NCBI RefSeq assembly: GCF_018474025.1
Contig: NZ_JAHCTA010000013.1
Span: forward strand, 1-50,139
Reading direction: 5' to 3'
Origin: Alteromonas oceanisediminis
GTDB lineage: Bacteria; Pseudomonadota; Gammaproteobacteria; Enterobacterales; Alteromonadaceae
DNA length: 50,139 nt
Of this stretch, positions 17,319-27,206 are shown piece by piece. How positions within the stretch are numbered: position 1 is the first letter of the stretch; each line of letters opens with the position of its first letter. Both the position numbers and the translations under genes were made by a program. The notes under the pieces were generated by a model. It saw only the letters and a program-made list of their open reading frames with translations, had not been told where the DNA came from and made no database searches.

Positions 17319-18232
17319 CCTAGCCCGAAAAATTCATAAAAAAGGCGAACCTTGCTTAACCCATTGATATAATGGGAGTTACGCCAATAACGCTTCGGAA
17401 GAAGCTAAACAAGGTTCGCCCATGTCCAATTCTATCCCAACTCAACTGCGCTTTCCTCCCTTTGCCGGCTTTACCATACGCGCTGATTTTGAGGGCGGAG
17501 CGTTGTCATCCGACTTTGGCCCCCTGCTGCTGCGCGGGGTGGACCAGCAGATCGGCCTGGTTCATCGACTGGCCCAGGCCATCGACGACCGCCGTCACGC
17601 CTCTTACATCGACCACTCGCTTGATGATCTGCTGACCCAGCGGATCTTCCAGATCGCTTGCGGCTATGCCGATGCCAATGACGCCAACGCGCTGCGCCGT
17701 GACCCGATGTTCAAGCTCGGCGCCGAGCGCAAACCGCTTGAGGCAGAGCAGGACCTGGCCAGCGCACCCACGTTCTCGCGTCTGGAAAATGCCGTTAACA
17801 CCCGCGACCTTTACCGCCTGGCCGAGGCCTTTGTAGAGCAGTTTGTCGCCAGCTACGGCAAGCCCCCAGAGATGATCGTGCTAGACATGGATCACTCCGA
17901 AGACCGGACTCATGGCCAGCAGGAGTTGGCGTTTTACAATCACCATTACCAGAGCCACTGCTACTTGCCGCTGTTTCTGTTCGAAGGCCTGTCGGGCAAG
18001 TTCATTACCGCTGCACTGCGCCCCGGCAAGCGCCCGAAGGGGGCAGAAAACGCGATGATCCTTAAGCGGGTGCTCAAGCGGCTGCGCCAGCACTGGCACG
18101 AGACCCGCATCCTGCTGCGTGGTGACGCTCATTTTGCCAACGTGGAATTGATGCAGCTGGCGCTTGACGATCCGTACACGGATTTTCTGTTCGGCCTGAC
18201 CGGCAACAGCCGCCTGAAGAAACTGTTCTGGT
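17319..18232 (+). mobile_element. IS1380-family element, right part missing
   Basis: The left end begins about CCTAGCCCGAAAAATTC at 17319. A subterminal repeat GGCGAACCTTG (17344-17354) is mirrored by CAAGGTTCGCC (17411-17421) just before the transposase start, a typical leader hairpin. An IS3-family end cuts the element at about 18233. Confidence 0.75.
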
Positions 18233-18333
18233 TGAATATCCCGGACACCTCAAGAAGAGATAAACTCTTCAATAACAGAGGTGCTAACCATGAGTCAGAA
18301 ACGCAGTTACAAGCAGTATCCGCCAGAATTTAA
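17422..18333 (+). pseudogene. IS1380-family transposase, C-terminal third missing
   Basis: From MSNSIPTQLRFPPFAGFTIR the protein matches the IS1380 DDE transposase pattern: QIACGYADANDANALRRDPM, TFSRLENAVN, then IVLDMDHSEDRTHGQQE with the first Asp, and LLRGDAHFAN with the second. Native sequence ends at about codon 270 (18232). Residues beyond are read from the inserted IS3 end. The third catalytic residue is lost. Confidence 0.88.
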
Positions 18334-18541
18334 GGAAGAAGCCGTTGCGCTCGTAACCGAGCAAGGTTACACAGTACCAGAGGCTGCGAAGTCTCTGGGT
18401 ATTGCCACCAACCTGCTCTACCGGTGGAAGGAAAAACAGGAGCAATCAGCCAGTGAGTCGAAGCCTACAGAAACAGAGCTTGAAGAGCTGAAGCGGCTTC
18501 GTCAGGAAGTCAAAACCCTGCGCATGGAGAAAGAAATTTTC
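18290..18541 (+). pseudogene. IS3-family OrfA, truncated (first copy)
   Basis: MSQKRSYKQYPPEFKEEAVA begins a Tnp_1/HTH_8 OrfA with the helix-turn-helix (EQGYTVPEAAKSLGIATNLLYRWK) and the leucine-zipper start LKRLRQEVKTLRMEKEIF. The frame then enters the inverted second copy. The reading from 18281 adds three extra residues; the ATG at 18290 follows AGAGGTGCTAACC. Confidence 0.85.
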
Positions 18542-18780
18542 AGGCGTTTGTTTTCTTCCCTGAGACGGCGGATCTCCTCTTGCTCAGGTGTAAGCCTGCC
18601 ATTTCCGCGGAAAGCGTGAGCTCCTTCAGAATCCTGCTCTTTAACCCAACGACCAAGCATATTGGCACTGATCCCTAGGCTTCGTGCTGCCTCAGCAATT
18701 TTGTAGTTTTGGTCAGTGACCAAACTCACGGCGTCTAATTTGAATTCTTTTGAATAGCTTTTTCGCGTTTTCATATACAC
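18541..18780 (-). pseudogene. IS3-family OrfA, truncated (second copy)
   Basis: On the minus strand MKTRKSYSKEFKLDAVSLVT with the HTH IAEAARSLGISANMLGRWV and the zipper start IRRLREENKRLK. It is a different IS from the first copy, as the sequences are clearly divergent. It ends at the fusion point. Confidence 0.85.
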
Positions 18781-18830
18781 TCCAGTTGTGAGAATTATCT
18801 CTTAACTGGGTGTGTGAATCTATTGGAGCA

Positions 18831-19454
18831 CGTCACAAAGACCTTAATGAATATAAGAGGCCTAATAGCGGTAAACATACTATTGGACAGTGGTGGTTCA
18901 AGATATATACGCACATTCTTCAACATATAAATGCGAACCCTGTGAAAGAGGGTATGCGCGATAGTACGGCATTTATATTATTTGTGGCGCTAAGACACAT
19001 TCAGGATGAGGAAGCTGCATATCAGCGCGTGAGACAACTCAATGAACGTCATATTGGCCTAACGGATGAAGAGCTCAATAAGTACCTGAAGACGGCGAAA
19101 ACAACGCTGTACAAATACAAAAAGGACTCGATAGCAGACTATCTGGAACGCCAACTGGGTATGGATGTTTCATTTCTATACCAGGACAAAGCCAAACTCA
19201 ATCCTGAAGAAGTTAAGGCCGCTAGACAAGCTGCGGCTGAGTCAACGGCCAAGAAGAAAGCTGAATCAACTCTAAGTCGAATCCTACGCGCTGCTAGGGA
19301 GCTTCTAACTCAAAATGTCACCCCTACTCAAGTATCTGTAGCTGCGATTTGTGGCCGGAGCGAGAGAACGGTTCGACGTTATTGGACAGAGGTTATTGGT
19401 CATCCGGCAATTAGGTCCGCTTCTATATATTCCCCCCACAGATATGTCCGGTAG
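18831..19454 (+). pseudogene. Possible plasmid replication/primase-type protein, N-terminus missing
   Basis: Beginning at the IS3 end the frame reads HKDLNEYKRPNSGKHTIGQW and, about 40 residues later, GMRDSTAFILFVALRHIQDE with RQLNERHIGLTDEELNKYLK. This resembles the helical primase C-terminal module found in many plasmid replication proteins. A helix-turn-helix follows (VTPTQVSVAAICGRSERTVR, near residue 180). The N-terminal catalytic part is absent. The assignment rests on pattern only; another HTH protein is possible. If right, this is the only trace of a replicon in the window. Confidence 0.4.
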
Positions 19455-19544
19455 GCGCGTAGAAACGTTTAAATAATTAATACGTTTATTATTTCTTTAG
19501 GCCTGTGGTATTAGTGAATTAAACCGTGAGTGTGGGTAACCAAC

Positions 19545-19706
19545 AATAAGTTTGTTCGCGTTAAGCGCGAAGTCACCACCTATGAGTCCCGTGTCGAAGA
19601 TGACCTTCAGGCGCTAACGCTGGAATGCGCCTCTTCGACATTGCGTCTACCCGTCAATGTCAGCCCCCACTGGCTGGCCAGCCTGATGAAGGCGCTGAAC
19701 GAATGA
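19545..19706 (+). pseudogene. IS66 TnpA, C-terminal part
   Basis: One frame reads KFVRVKREVTTYESRVEDDL then TLRLPVNVSPHWLASLMKAL and stops at 19704-19706. The PVNVSP-WLA-LM-ALE motif is the usual end of IS66 TnpA. Upstream the frame is closed by a stop near 19530, so the HTH part is missing. The stop overlaps the tnpB start as ATGA. Confidence 0.7.
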
Positions 19707-22417
19707 GGATGTTCGTCGAGCCTTCTGACATTTATCTTTATCTGGATAATGTCGACTTCCGTAAATCTATTAACGTTCTGATTGTGGTGGTTGAGCAACA
19801 GATGGAACTCAATCCGTTCCGAGATGCACTGTTTGTCTTCTGTAATAAAAAGCGGGATAAACTGAAGGTGTTGTACTGGGATAAAACCGGCTTTGCCCTG
19901 TGGTATAAGCGTCTTGGTGCGACAAGAAGTCGCTTTGTTTACTGTTGAACTTTGATTCAACCCTTCGTATTGCCGAAGGTTTCCTATTTCGACATGCGTT
20001 ACTAGCAATGGTGAGGTGTGAAGCTCGAAAGACAATGTAGCCTTAAGTTCAACAGTGATGTTGAACAAACTGCAAGCATCATGCGGTTGGGCCCTAGGAA
20101 TTAATGGTATGTGTAATTAACTGAACAGTTTTAACTGTCGTCATTATAAACAAGCTAAAGATGCTGACAAGCTTGAACCAAAAGGTGTGGTGGACAAGTT
20201 AACATGCTCTAGTCTCATGTTACGCAATTTAATGTGCCCCCGGCGGATTGACTGACACTAACCCATTATGTGAATAAAGTGGAACTTGGTAAGCCCGTAT
20301 GCTCCCTCGTTGAGGTAGTTTCTTCGTAAGAATGAATGACGGGCATGCGGGTAAAGGACGATGGAGAAAGCGAATGCCTTGCTGTAATGGCAAGGATAGA
20401 TGTATTGAACGTGACATCATGCGAAAGCATAGCCCACTTCCATCGAGTGGTTAATCACAAGAAATTTGTAATAAGATTTTAGCTTAGGAATGCAAATGAA
20501 TTGCTCTTATGAACAATGTGCACCTATAAACGAAGCGCAATGCTGGTCTAACATCGATTGGAAGGCTGCAAAGCGCTACGTAGGATCATTGCAAGCGCGT
20601 ATTGTGAAAGCAGTAAAGCAAGGGAGAAAAGGGAAAGTTAAAAGTCTGCAATGGTTATTGACTCATTCCTTTTATGCGAAAGCCCTTGCGGTTAAACAAG
20701 TAACGGAGAACAAAGGGCGTAAAACGTCTGGTATTGATGGCGAAACATGGCAAAGTGCTACTAAAAAATGGCGAGCAATCTCATCGCTCAAACGCTCTGG
20801 ATACAAGGCAAGTCCATTAAGGCGAGTCTTTATTCCAAAGTCGAATGGGCAGAGAAGACCTCTCGGTATCCCCACAATGCTGGATCGTGGGATGCAAGCA
20901 CTGTATTTGCTAGCCGTTGAGCCAGAAGTGGAGACAAACAGTGACGGCAATTCTTTTGGTTTTCGAAAACAAAGATCTTGCGCTGATGCGATCGAACAAT
21001 GCTTCAAAGTATTGTGTCGCAAAGGTGCGGGAGAATGGGTGCTTGATGCAGATATTAAAGGATGCTTCGATAATATCAGCCATGAATGGATGCTAAAGCA
21101 CTTAAACATTGACAAACCAATCCTTTCACAGTGGTTGAATGCCGGCTTCATGGAGTCTGGCAAGGTATATCCAACACTTGCAGGAACACCGCAAGGAGGG
21201 ATAATCTCGCCGACGTTAATGAATATGGTATTGAATCAACTGCAAGGAACAATTGAAGAAGCTTCAGGTGTTAAAAGAGGTAAGCACCGTGAAATTCGTT
21301 CTAATGTTAAGAGAGTCTCTGTAATCAGATATGCTGATGATTTTGTTGTAACGGCTCATTCTCAAGCGTTTTTGGTAGATACAATATTGCCTTGTATTAA
21401 TGAATTTATGTCCCAACGTGGTTTGGCATTATCGCCAGAAAAAACGCACGTTAGGCATATATCAGAGGGTTTTGATTTTCTTGGTCAAAATCTCAGAAAG
21501 TATAATGGCAAATTACTGGTCAAACCCAGTAGCAAAAGCGTTCTACATTTGATGAATAAGTTGAGACTTACGATCACCAAATATCGCTCTACTCGACAAG
21601 ACAGGCTAATCTTTCAGCTTAATCCAATATTAAGAGGTTGGTGTAATTATCACCGACACAGTGTCGCAAAGGAAGTATTTTGCAAGATTGACTCTGATAT
21701 ATGGTTGCTACTCTGGAAATGGGCATGTCGTAGACATCCTAGAAAAGGAAAACACTGGATTAGGGCTAGATACTTCCACTCTGTTGGTGCGCGTAATTGG
21801 ACATTCTGCACCGGTGATAAACAAATAGCCTTATTTCGGTTAGCAGCAATACCGATTGTGCGACATCCAAAAATCAATTCCGATGCAAACCCTTACGATC
21901 CGACACATGAAACTTACTTTGAATCTCGGCTTGATGTGTTAATAAATTCTCGCAACAAAGAACGCCTGCATAGATTATTATCACGTCAAAATGGTGAGTG
22001 TTTGTATTGCAAAAGGAAAATAACGGCTAAAACTGGTTGGAATATTCACCGCCTAGTGCCTTTATATTTAGGTGGTGATAATAAGACGAGTAATACCGTG
22101 GTTGTACACCCTTCTTGCCATAACAGCATTCATAAAAGTAAAAATACTGCTGCGCCATCCTACATGGCGTTATAACGACTTGAGCGGTATGCGGGGAAAC
22201 TCGCACGTACCGTTCTTAGAGGGCTGGGCTCGAGTAATCGGGTCTGGCTACTCGACAAAAGCACCGCTTTAAATGGCCAAGTGATGCTGAATTACAGCAC
22301 ATGCACCTGAGTGAACAACAGTTGCAGTGGTTATTTTCAGGCTTTGAATTAAACGATATCCGGCTTATAACCGGTGACCATAAGCAGCGATTATCGATCA
22401 CAAAACAATCTGAATAA
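19703..22417 (+). CDS. tnpB: IS66 TnpB, split by a group II intron
   Basis: First exon 19703-19916 reads MRMFVEPSDIYLYLDNVDFR to WYKRL, second exon 22257-22417 reads KHRFKWPSDAELQHMHLSEQ to the stop. Joining base 19916 to 22257 yields KRLEKHRFKWP, the expected uninterrupted TnpB sequence, which fixes the intron borders. TnpB is needed for IS66 transposition but its activity is not well defined. As the intron is in the sense direction, splicing would restore the protein of about 124 residues. Confidence 0.82.
20490..22175 (+). CDS. ltrA: Group II intron reverse transcriptase/maturase with HNH endonuclease
   Basis: A 561-residue protein. Reverse-transcriptase motifs in order: RVFIPKSNGQRRPLGIPTML, FGFRKQRSCADAI, VLDADIKGCFDNISHEWM, TPQGGIISPTLMNMVLNQ and the catalytic RYADDFVVTAH. 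A maturase X region follows with NPILRGWCNYHRH. The C-terminus is an HNH module (CLYCKRK...HRLVPLYLGGDNKTSN...HPSCH). It ends within 10 bases of domain V, as is usual. Intact in reading, so probably functional. Confidence 0.92.
   Translation: MQMNCSYEQCAPINEAQCWSNIDWKAAKRYVGSLQARIVKAVKQGRKGKVKSLQWLLTHSFYAKALAVKQVTENKGRKTSGIDGETWQSATKKWRAISSLKRSGYKASPLRRVFIPKSNGQRRPLGIPTMLDRGMQALYLLAVEPEVETNSDGNSFGFRKQRSCADAIEQCFKVLCRKGAGEWVLDADIKGCFDNISHEWMLKHLNIDKPILSQWLNAGFMESGKVYPTLAGTPQGGIISPTLMNMVLNQLQGTIEEASGVKRGKHREIRSNVKRVSVIRYADDFVVTAHSQAFLVDTILPCINEFMSQRGLALSPEKTHVRHISEGFDFLGQNLRKYNGKLLVKPSSKSVLHLMNKLRLTITKYRSTRQDRLIFQLNPILRGWCNYHRHSVAKEVFCKIDSDIWLLLWKWACRRHPRKGKHWIRARYFHSVGARNWTFCTGDKQIALFRLAAIPIVRHPKINSDANPYDPTHETYFESRLDVLINSRNKERLHRLLSRQNGECLYCKRKITAKTGWNIHRLVPLYLGGDNKTSNTVVVHPSCHNSIHKSKNTAAPSYMAL
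22182..22215 (+). ncRNA. Domain V of group II intron 1
   Basis: A 34-base hairpin with arms GAGCGGTATGCG and CGCACGTACCGTTC and a GAAA loop, close to the textbook domain V, the ribozyme active site. Confidence 0.9.
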
Positions 22418-23441
22418 TGTCATGTAATCAGTGCTTTAATGCGCGATAATATCTGTATGACTACCGATGATTATCAACACCGCATCGCTGAATTAGAGGC
22501 GCTTCTTGAAGAAAGAGACGCTAGAATTGCTTATTTGGAAGAGCAGTTCCGCATTGCCCAGAATAAACAGATCGGTAAAAGCACCGAAGGCCACCCTGGT
22601 CAGGGCGAACTGTTTAATGAGGTGGAGGAACTGGCTGCTGAGAATGTGTCGGCAGAGCAGGAAACTATCAGCTACACACGCAGTAAACCTAAGCGCAACC
22701 CGTTGCCTGAAGACTTGCCGCGTGAAGTTATCATCCATGATATTCCCGATGAAGATAAAGTCTGCGATTGCTGCGCAGGTACATTGCACTGCATCGGCAA
22801 AGATAAATCTGAGAAGCTTCAGTTTATCCCTGCTCAGGTGAAGGTGATTGAGCATGTACGTCCGAAGTATGCGTGTCGCTCCTGCGAAAAAGAGGGTATC
22901 AGCAACACGCTAAAGCAAGCGCAAGTGCCACACTGTGTTATTCCCAAAGGCTATGCAACAAGCCTGTTAAGTCAGATAATCACCAGCAAATACCAGTATG
23001 GTCTGCCGCTCTACCGGCAGGAAGCCATGTTCAAACAACACGGTATCGAAATAAGCCGCAAGACCATGGCGGACTGGATAATCCGTTGTGCTGAGCTATT
23101 TAAACCGCTCTACGACTGGCTTCATCAACACCTGATACAACAACCGGTTATCCAGGCGGATGAAACCACGCTGAAGGTTGTCGATTCCGGTAAATCGACG
23201 AGCTACATGTGGCTGTATGCTACTGGTGTAGATTCACCGCAAGCGACCATTACCGGTTCAGCGATACATAATATCGTGCTGTACGATTATCACAATAGTC
23301 GTGCCGGACAATGTGCCGTGGACTTCCTTGGCGGTTATCACGGTTACCTGCAAGTGGATGGCTATCAGGGCTATGAACAAACACAAGCCACCTTAGTGGG
23401 CTTCCGAGTAGATGAGGACATTACTGCCCTCACCCCTCACA

Positions 23442-23474
23442 GACCCGGACGAGCGCAATTAACGCATCCGGTTC
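23442..23474 (-). ncRNA. Domain V of group II intron 2
   Basis: On the minus strand GAACCGGATGCG...CGTCCGGGTC forms the expected domain V hairpin, 30 bases after the maturase stop and just before domain VI. Confidence 0.82.
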
Positions 23475-23504
23475 TTCATAACAGTTTATTCGCTGCGTAG
23501 CTCA

Positions 23505-24899
23505 TTAAACATAACGATGATAGATCCTTGGAATCGCCAATGGGAAGCGTTTAAGCAATAGCGTGAATCGTACCCAAGGAATGTAACTTTTCCTAGAACG
23601 GCGACCTAGCCACTTATGCCACAGACGCTCCACTTTATGGTGGAGACGTTTAAGTGATTTTATGTTTCCAGTGATCCCAAAGTAGACAAAGTGTCCCACT
23701 AGCCTTCGATTTAACCATTCCCACTGCAAATCCAGCGGTTTATGGCGCATCTTTTGGCACAGCACATTAAATGCCTTTAGTGTTCGAGCGAGCCTATTCT
23801 TCGCTGTCTTTTGACAAACAACAAAGTGACCACGTCGAGACCGCCCCCAGTAATGGGTAAAGCCTAGAAAATCAAAATTAACGCACTTACCGCGTTGGAT
23901 ATTCGTTTTTCGATACCGAAATCGAAAATCTACGCGGCGAGTTTTGTCAGGGTGCAGTGTCAGCCCATAACGCGTAAAGCGTTTGGTTAAGACTTGTTGA
24001 ACACGATAACAATCCTCGTAATGTTCGAACACCATAACAAAATCGTCCGCAAACCGAGTCAAACTTGAACGCCCACGCATGCGAGGTTTAACCGTATTGG
24101 CAAACCATTCATCCAATACATAGTGCAAGTATATATTTGCTAGCAAAGGAGAAATAACACCGCCTTGTGGCGTCCCGATTACAGACTTCTTTAGTTTACT
24201 CCCATCCATCACACCGGCTTTTAACCATTTGTCTATCATTTTACGAATAACGCCATCCGTCACTCGTTGGTCTAAAAAGTTTCTCAACTGAGTATGTTCA
24301 ATGGTATCGAAATACTGCTGTATATCCACGTCTAGTACCCACTTCCCCCCGTCATCCATGATGTGATTACGAAGACTTTGTAGCGCTTGGTGCGCAGAGT
24401 AGCCCGGTCGAAAACCAAATGAACAGTCATAGAACGTCTGTTCGTATATTGGCTCCAGTAGCATTACAACAGCACGTTGAACAAGCTTGTCTTCAAATGT
24501 GGGGATCCCAAGTGGACGCAGCTTGCCATCGCCCTTGGGAATAAACACGCGACGAATAGCAGGCGCTCGATAGCGTCCAGACTTGACTCGTTCAAGCAAT
24601 GATTGCAGATTTGCATCCAAGTGCTGTTCATAGTCACGTGCTGTTTCACCATCTATGCCAACTGCGCCATCTTTACGTGTGAGCCGATACGCTTCATATA
24701 GCCACTCAATATCCAGCTGATGATTGAGTGATGTGAATACTAGTTTCGGTTTCTCTTTAGCCAATTTGGCTATCTGTTGTTGTTTCGTTGACACAATCAT
24801 CGGTTTCTGAGCACCTTTATGTTTCCCATCAACAGTTAAAAAGTTATGGTGCGCCCTTTCCTCGTTAGGGTCCTCCTGAGCAGAGTTCCCCCAAGTCAA
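23505..24899 (-). CDS. ltrA: Group II intron reverse transcriptase/maturase without endonuclease domain
   Basis: Up to 464 residues. RT motifs: RRVFIPKGDGKLRPLGIPTF, FGFRPGYSAHQAL, WVLDVDIQQYFDTIEH, GTPQGGVISPLLANIYLHYV and the active site RFADDFVMV, where FADD replaces the more common YADD. The maturase domain ends RIYHRYV and no HNH motif follows. The frame opens at a TTG with no good ribosome site; the ATG reading MIVSTKQQQIAKLAKEKP (24800) is an alternative start. It lies antisense to the IS66 tnpC it interrupts. Confidence 0.88.
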   Translation of the reverse strand: MTWGNSAQEDPNEERAHHNFLTVDGKHKGAQKPMIVSTKQQQIAKLAKEKPKLVFTSLNHQLDIEWLYEAYRLTRKDGAVGIDGETARDYEQHLDANLQSLLERVKSGRYRAPAIRRVFIPKGDGKLRPLGIPTFEDKLVQRAVVMLLEPIYEQTFYDCSFGFRPGYSAHQALQSLRNHIMDDGGKWVLDVDIQQYFDTIEHTQLRNFLDQRVTDGVIRKMIDKWLKAGVMDGSKLKKSVIGTPQGGVISPLLANIYLHYVLDEWFANTVKPRMRGRSSLTRFADDFVMVFEHYEDCYRVQQVLTKRFTRYGLTLHPDKTRRVDFRFRYRKTNIQRGKCVNFDFLGFTHYWGRSRRGHFVVCQKTAKNRLARTLKAFNVLCQKMRHKPLDLQWEWLNRRLVGHFVYFGITGNIKSLKRLHHKVERLWHKWLGRRSRKSYIPWVRFTLLLKRFPLAIPRIYHRYV

Positions 24900-25960
24900 C
24901 AGTACTATGGCGCACTAAGACTTCCAGCATCTACTACCTAATCACTTATGGATTCGCTTTTAAGCTCCTGAGCGTGCTTCATGTTCGCTCTGTCTGATTA
25001 GAAGCCGTTACCAGACAGCCCGGCTTTGTTAATAGCTAAAGCCAAACGCTTATTAATACTCAGGTCAATACTGGATCTCACAGGTTCCTGAGAATTCCAT
25101 CCTGTACCTTTGCCCCGGCCATAGATCCCGGTCGGACAATACATCTCTTACCATTACGATATGTACTGTACTGACCCCATTCCCAACAAAATGAAGCCTC
25201 CAACGTGAACATGATATCGAGACTCAATCCCGCGGCTTTAGCACCTGCTGTCTACGCTTCACGAATAACGTTACCGTTGTCCATGCAAGACTCGCTTCCG
25301 GCCAGTGGTTAGCTTTTACCGGGAGGGAGTTGAACCCTCTGGAATTCAACGAATAATTTTGGTTACAGCATAGTTACCTCCTTTATTCTCAGGCTTAGCC
25401 TGTCGCAAGCTGGGCCCATGCCAGACGCAAGTTTATGGAGGCGAAAAAAGGCGCGGGCAGTAAGGGCAGTGGCAAAGCAGACTGGGCACTGAACCACATC
25501 CAGAAACTCTACCGTGTAGAAACACAGTTAAAAGAAGAAACCGCGGCAAACCGCTATGCGCAACGTCAGGAAAAGAGCCTGCCGCTGCTTAATCAGCTTG
25601 AAACCTGGCTGACAAAATCAGCTCAACAGGTGTTACCGAAAACCAAACTGGGTGAGGCAATACAATACTGCCTCAATCAATGGCATAAGTTGGTTCGTTA
25701 CACACTCGATGGATACCTTACCATCGACAATAACCGTACAGAACGCGTAATCAAACCGTTCGTCATCGGCAGAAAGAACTGGCTGTTCAGCCAGACTGCA
25801 ACCGGTGCCAATGCCAGCGCCAACCTCTACAGCATTATTGAAACGGCGAAAGCTAACGACCTCAATGTGTTCGAGTATGTCATGGACAGCTTGGAGCAGC
25901 TCAGCAAACCTGAAGCCGATATCGAGCAGCTACTACTATGGCAGTTTGCTAAGCGCTAGG

Positions 25961-25980
25961 TGGGATTACCGGACGCTTAC
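25961..25980 (+). repeat. Right end of the IS66 element
   Basis: TGGGATTACCGGACGCTTAC directly after the tnpC stop. Read inward it starts GTAAGCGTCCGG, as IS66 ends do. Confidence 0.75.
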
Positions 25981-26800
25981 GTTGAATCTCTCGATAAAGG
26001 AATTCTGAGTAGGTTTACCGGGTTTAATAAATTCCAGATCAATACCATGTTCTTCTGCCCAACTTGCCAGAGTGACAGAGATGAATTCCGGCCCGTTGTC
26101 CATGCTAAGTTTATTGGGATAACCCCGCAAAGGTAACGATACGCTCCAACACTCTGACTACGCGCTGCGATGGCAGATTCAGGTCAATTTCGATGGCCAG
26201 TGCTTCACGGTTGAAATCGTCTACCAGATTGAACGTTCTGAAGCGTCTGCCGCATTGCAGGCTGTCGCACATAAAATCCATTGACCAGCAATGATTAGCC
26301 TGAACCGGAACGGCCAGTGGTTCGGGGTTTCTGGCTGGCAGACGGCTCTTTCCACGGCGTCGCTTATTCAGCTTGAGCTTGCAGTAAATCCGGTGAACAC
26401 GCTTATGATTCCAGCCATGGCCCCAACAACACAGGATTTTGTACAGCTTGCTGAATCCGTAGGCCGGATAGCGCTCAGCGGTTTCAATTAGTTTGGCGAT
26501 GACCTTATCATCCCGCGTTTGATCAGGCTGGTAACGATAAACTGAATCACTGATGCCAACAGCGCGACATGCAAGACGTAAACTGGCACCATGCTGCTCT
26601 CGCGCATAATTAACAAGCTCACGCCTTATCGCTGGCTTTACAGCTTTTTTTCGACGATATCTTTGAGGATCCGGTGTTCTAGACTTAAGTCAGCGAACAT
26701 CGCTTTAAGCATGCGGTTTTCGTCTTCAAGATCCTTCAGTCTTTTGATATCAGACGCTTCCATACCACCATTCTTGGCTCAGTTTACGCCGAAGAACTCT
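25981..26800 (-). pseudogene. IS3-family (IS407-like) orfA/orfB relic
   Basis: On the minus strand a piece of OrfA reads GGMEASDIKRLKDLEDENRM to LKDIVEKKL with its stop at 26638, and OrfB follows: HGASLRLACRAVGISDSVYR, YGFSKLYKILCCWGHGWNHK, NHCWSMDFMCDSLQCGRRFR with the first Asp. Near 26130 the frame is lost (RVVRVLERIVTFAG) and the second Asp region (DNGPEFIS) is readable only in another frame. The start of orfA and the end of orfB are missing, so this is a dead element. Confidence 0.78.
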
Positions 26801-26814
26801 AAAAAGGTATGCCG

Positions 26815-27123
26815 CTATTTTAGGGGAGGTTTACAGTTGGATTTTGCGGTTTCAATGATGCTATAAAGCACCGCACTGGCATTTGCGCCCGTGGCGGTTT
26901 GGCTAAACAGCCAATTTTTTCTGCCGATGACGAACGGTTTAATCGCGCGCTCAGCGCGACTATTGTGATAGTCGTAAAGCACGATATTAGGTATCACTGA
27001 ATCGGGTATATTACCGTTAAGCGAGTCAGCGCCACTCGCGTACAGCCACATATAGCTGTTGGCTTTTTCAGATTCAACTATTGGGCTCGATTTTGCTCTA
27101 TCCCATAGTTTTAAGTTAAACAT
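26815..27123 (-). pseudogene. IS66 TnpC relic with internal deletion
   Basis: On the minus strand SYMWLYASGADSLNGNIPDS and NIVLYDYHNSRA are directly joined to ERAIKPFVIGRKNWLFSQTA, skipping the DGY and WAHARRKF region present in the full tnpC at 22457. This is an in-frame deletion of well over 100 codons. A different IS66 copy from the one next door, though closely similar. Confidence 0.82.
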
Positions 27124-27206
27124 TCATCAATCCACATTGTCCACTTCCCCTAAACTGAGACAGACTTAATTGGAGTTTTCTGCAATGATTAATGTAGGAG
27201 ACGACT

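Larger units (their letters stand above)
18233..18831. mobile_element. Two IS3-family pieces fused tail to tail
   Basis: A left end on the plus strand (TGAATATCCCGGACACCTC at 18233) leads into orfA, and an opposite end (TGACGTGCTCC read on the minus strand from about 18831) leads into another orfA on the minus strand. Both orfA copies stop at the same conserved place, where they would read MEKEI, and meet at about 18540. Neither orfB survives. The ends are of two different IS types. Confidence 0.75.
19917..22256 (+). other. Group II intron 1 (sense, in tnpB), HNH type
   Basis: Starts GTGCGAC, the 5' consensus of bacterial group II introns, at a point that lets tnpB read through. A classical domain V lies at 22182-22215 (GAGCGGTATGCGG...CGTACCGTTC), followed by a domain VI stem with the bulged A region and the 3' end CTACTCGAC. 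It encodes a maturase with an HNH domain, so it should be able both to splice and to home. Length 2340 bases. Confidence 0.88.
23403..25408 (-). other. Group II intron 2 (antisense to tnpC), endonuclease-less type
   Basis: On the minus strand the intron begins TTGCGACAGG at 25408, a variant of GTGCG, and runs to about 23403. The border was set by the tnpC reading frame, so it could be off by a base or two. Structured leader of about 500 bases, maturase gene, then domain V (23442-23474) and a domain VI stem. It differs in maturase type from intron 1. Confidence 0.8.
22457..25959 (+). pseudogene. tnpC: IS66 transposase TnpC, interrupted by an antisense group II intron
   Basis: First part 22457-23402: leucine-zipper start (MTTDDYQHRIAELEALLEER), zinc-finger CDCCAGTLHCIGKDKSEKL region, HVRPKYACRSCE and the DDE core with VIQADETTLKVVD (first Asp) and LQVDGYQGYEQT (second). 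Second part 25409-25959: WAHARRKFMEAKKGAGSKG, then DNNRTERVIKPFVIGRKNWL with the Glu. Joining 23402 to 25409 restores G-C-W-A-H-A-R-R-K in frame. Because the intron is on the opposite strand it cannot splice out of the tnpC mRNA, so this gene is inactivated. Start could also be at 22439. Confidence 0.88.
19545..25980 (+). mobile_element. IS66-family element carrying two group II introns
   Basis: Order on the plus strand: tnpA 3' part (19545-19706), tnpB (19703-19916 and 22257-22417), tnpC (22457-23402 and 25409-25959) and the right end ACCGGACGCTTAC (25968-25980). One group II intron sits in tnpB in the sense direction and a second, unrelated one in tnpC on the opposite strand. Removing both would restore exact reading frames. 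The left end and most of tnpA are lost. Confidence 0.88.

Noticed and set aside
17422-18333. Full-length IS1380 transposase
   Set aside because: The family is considerably longer, and residues after about 270 are read from an IS3 end.
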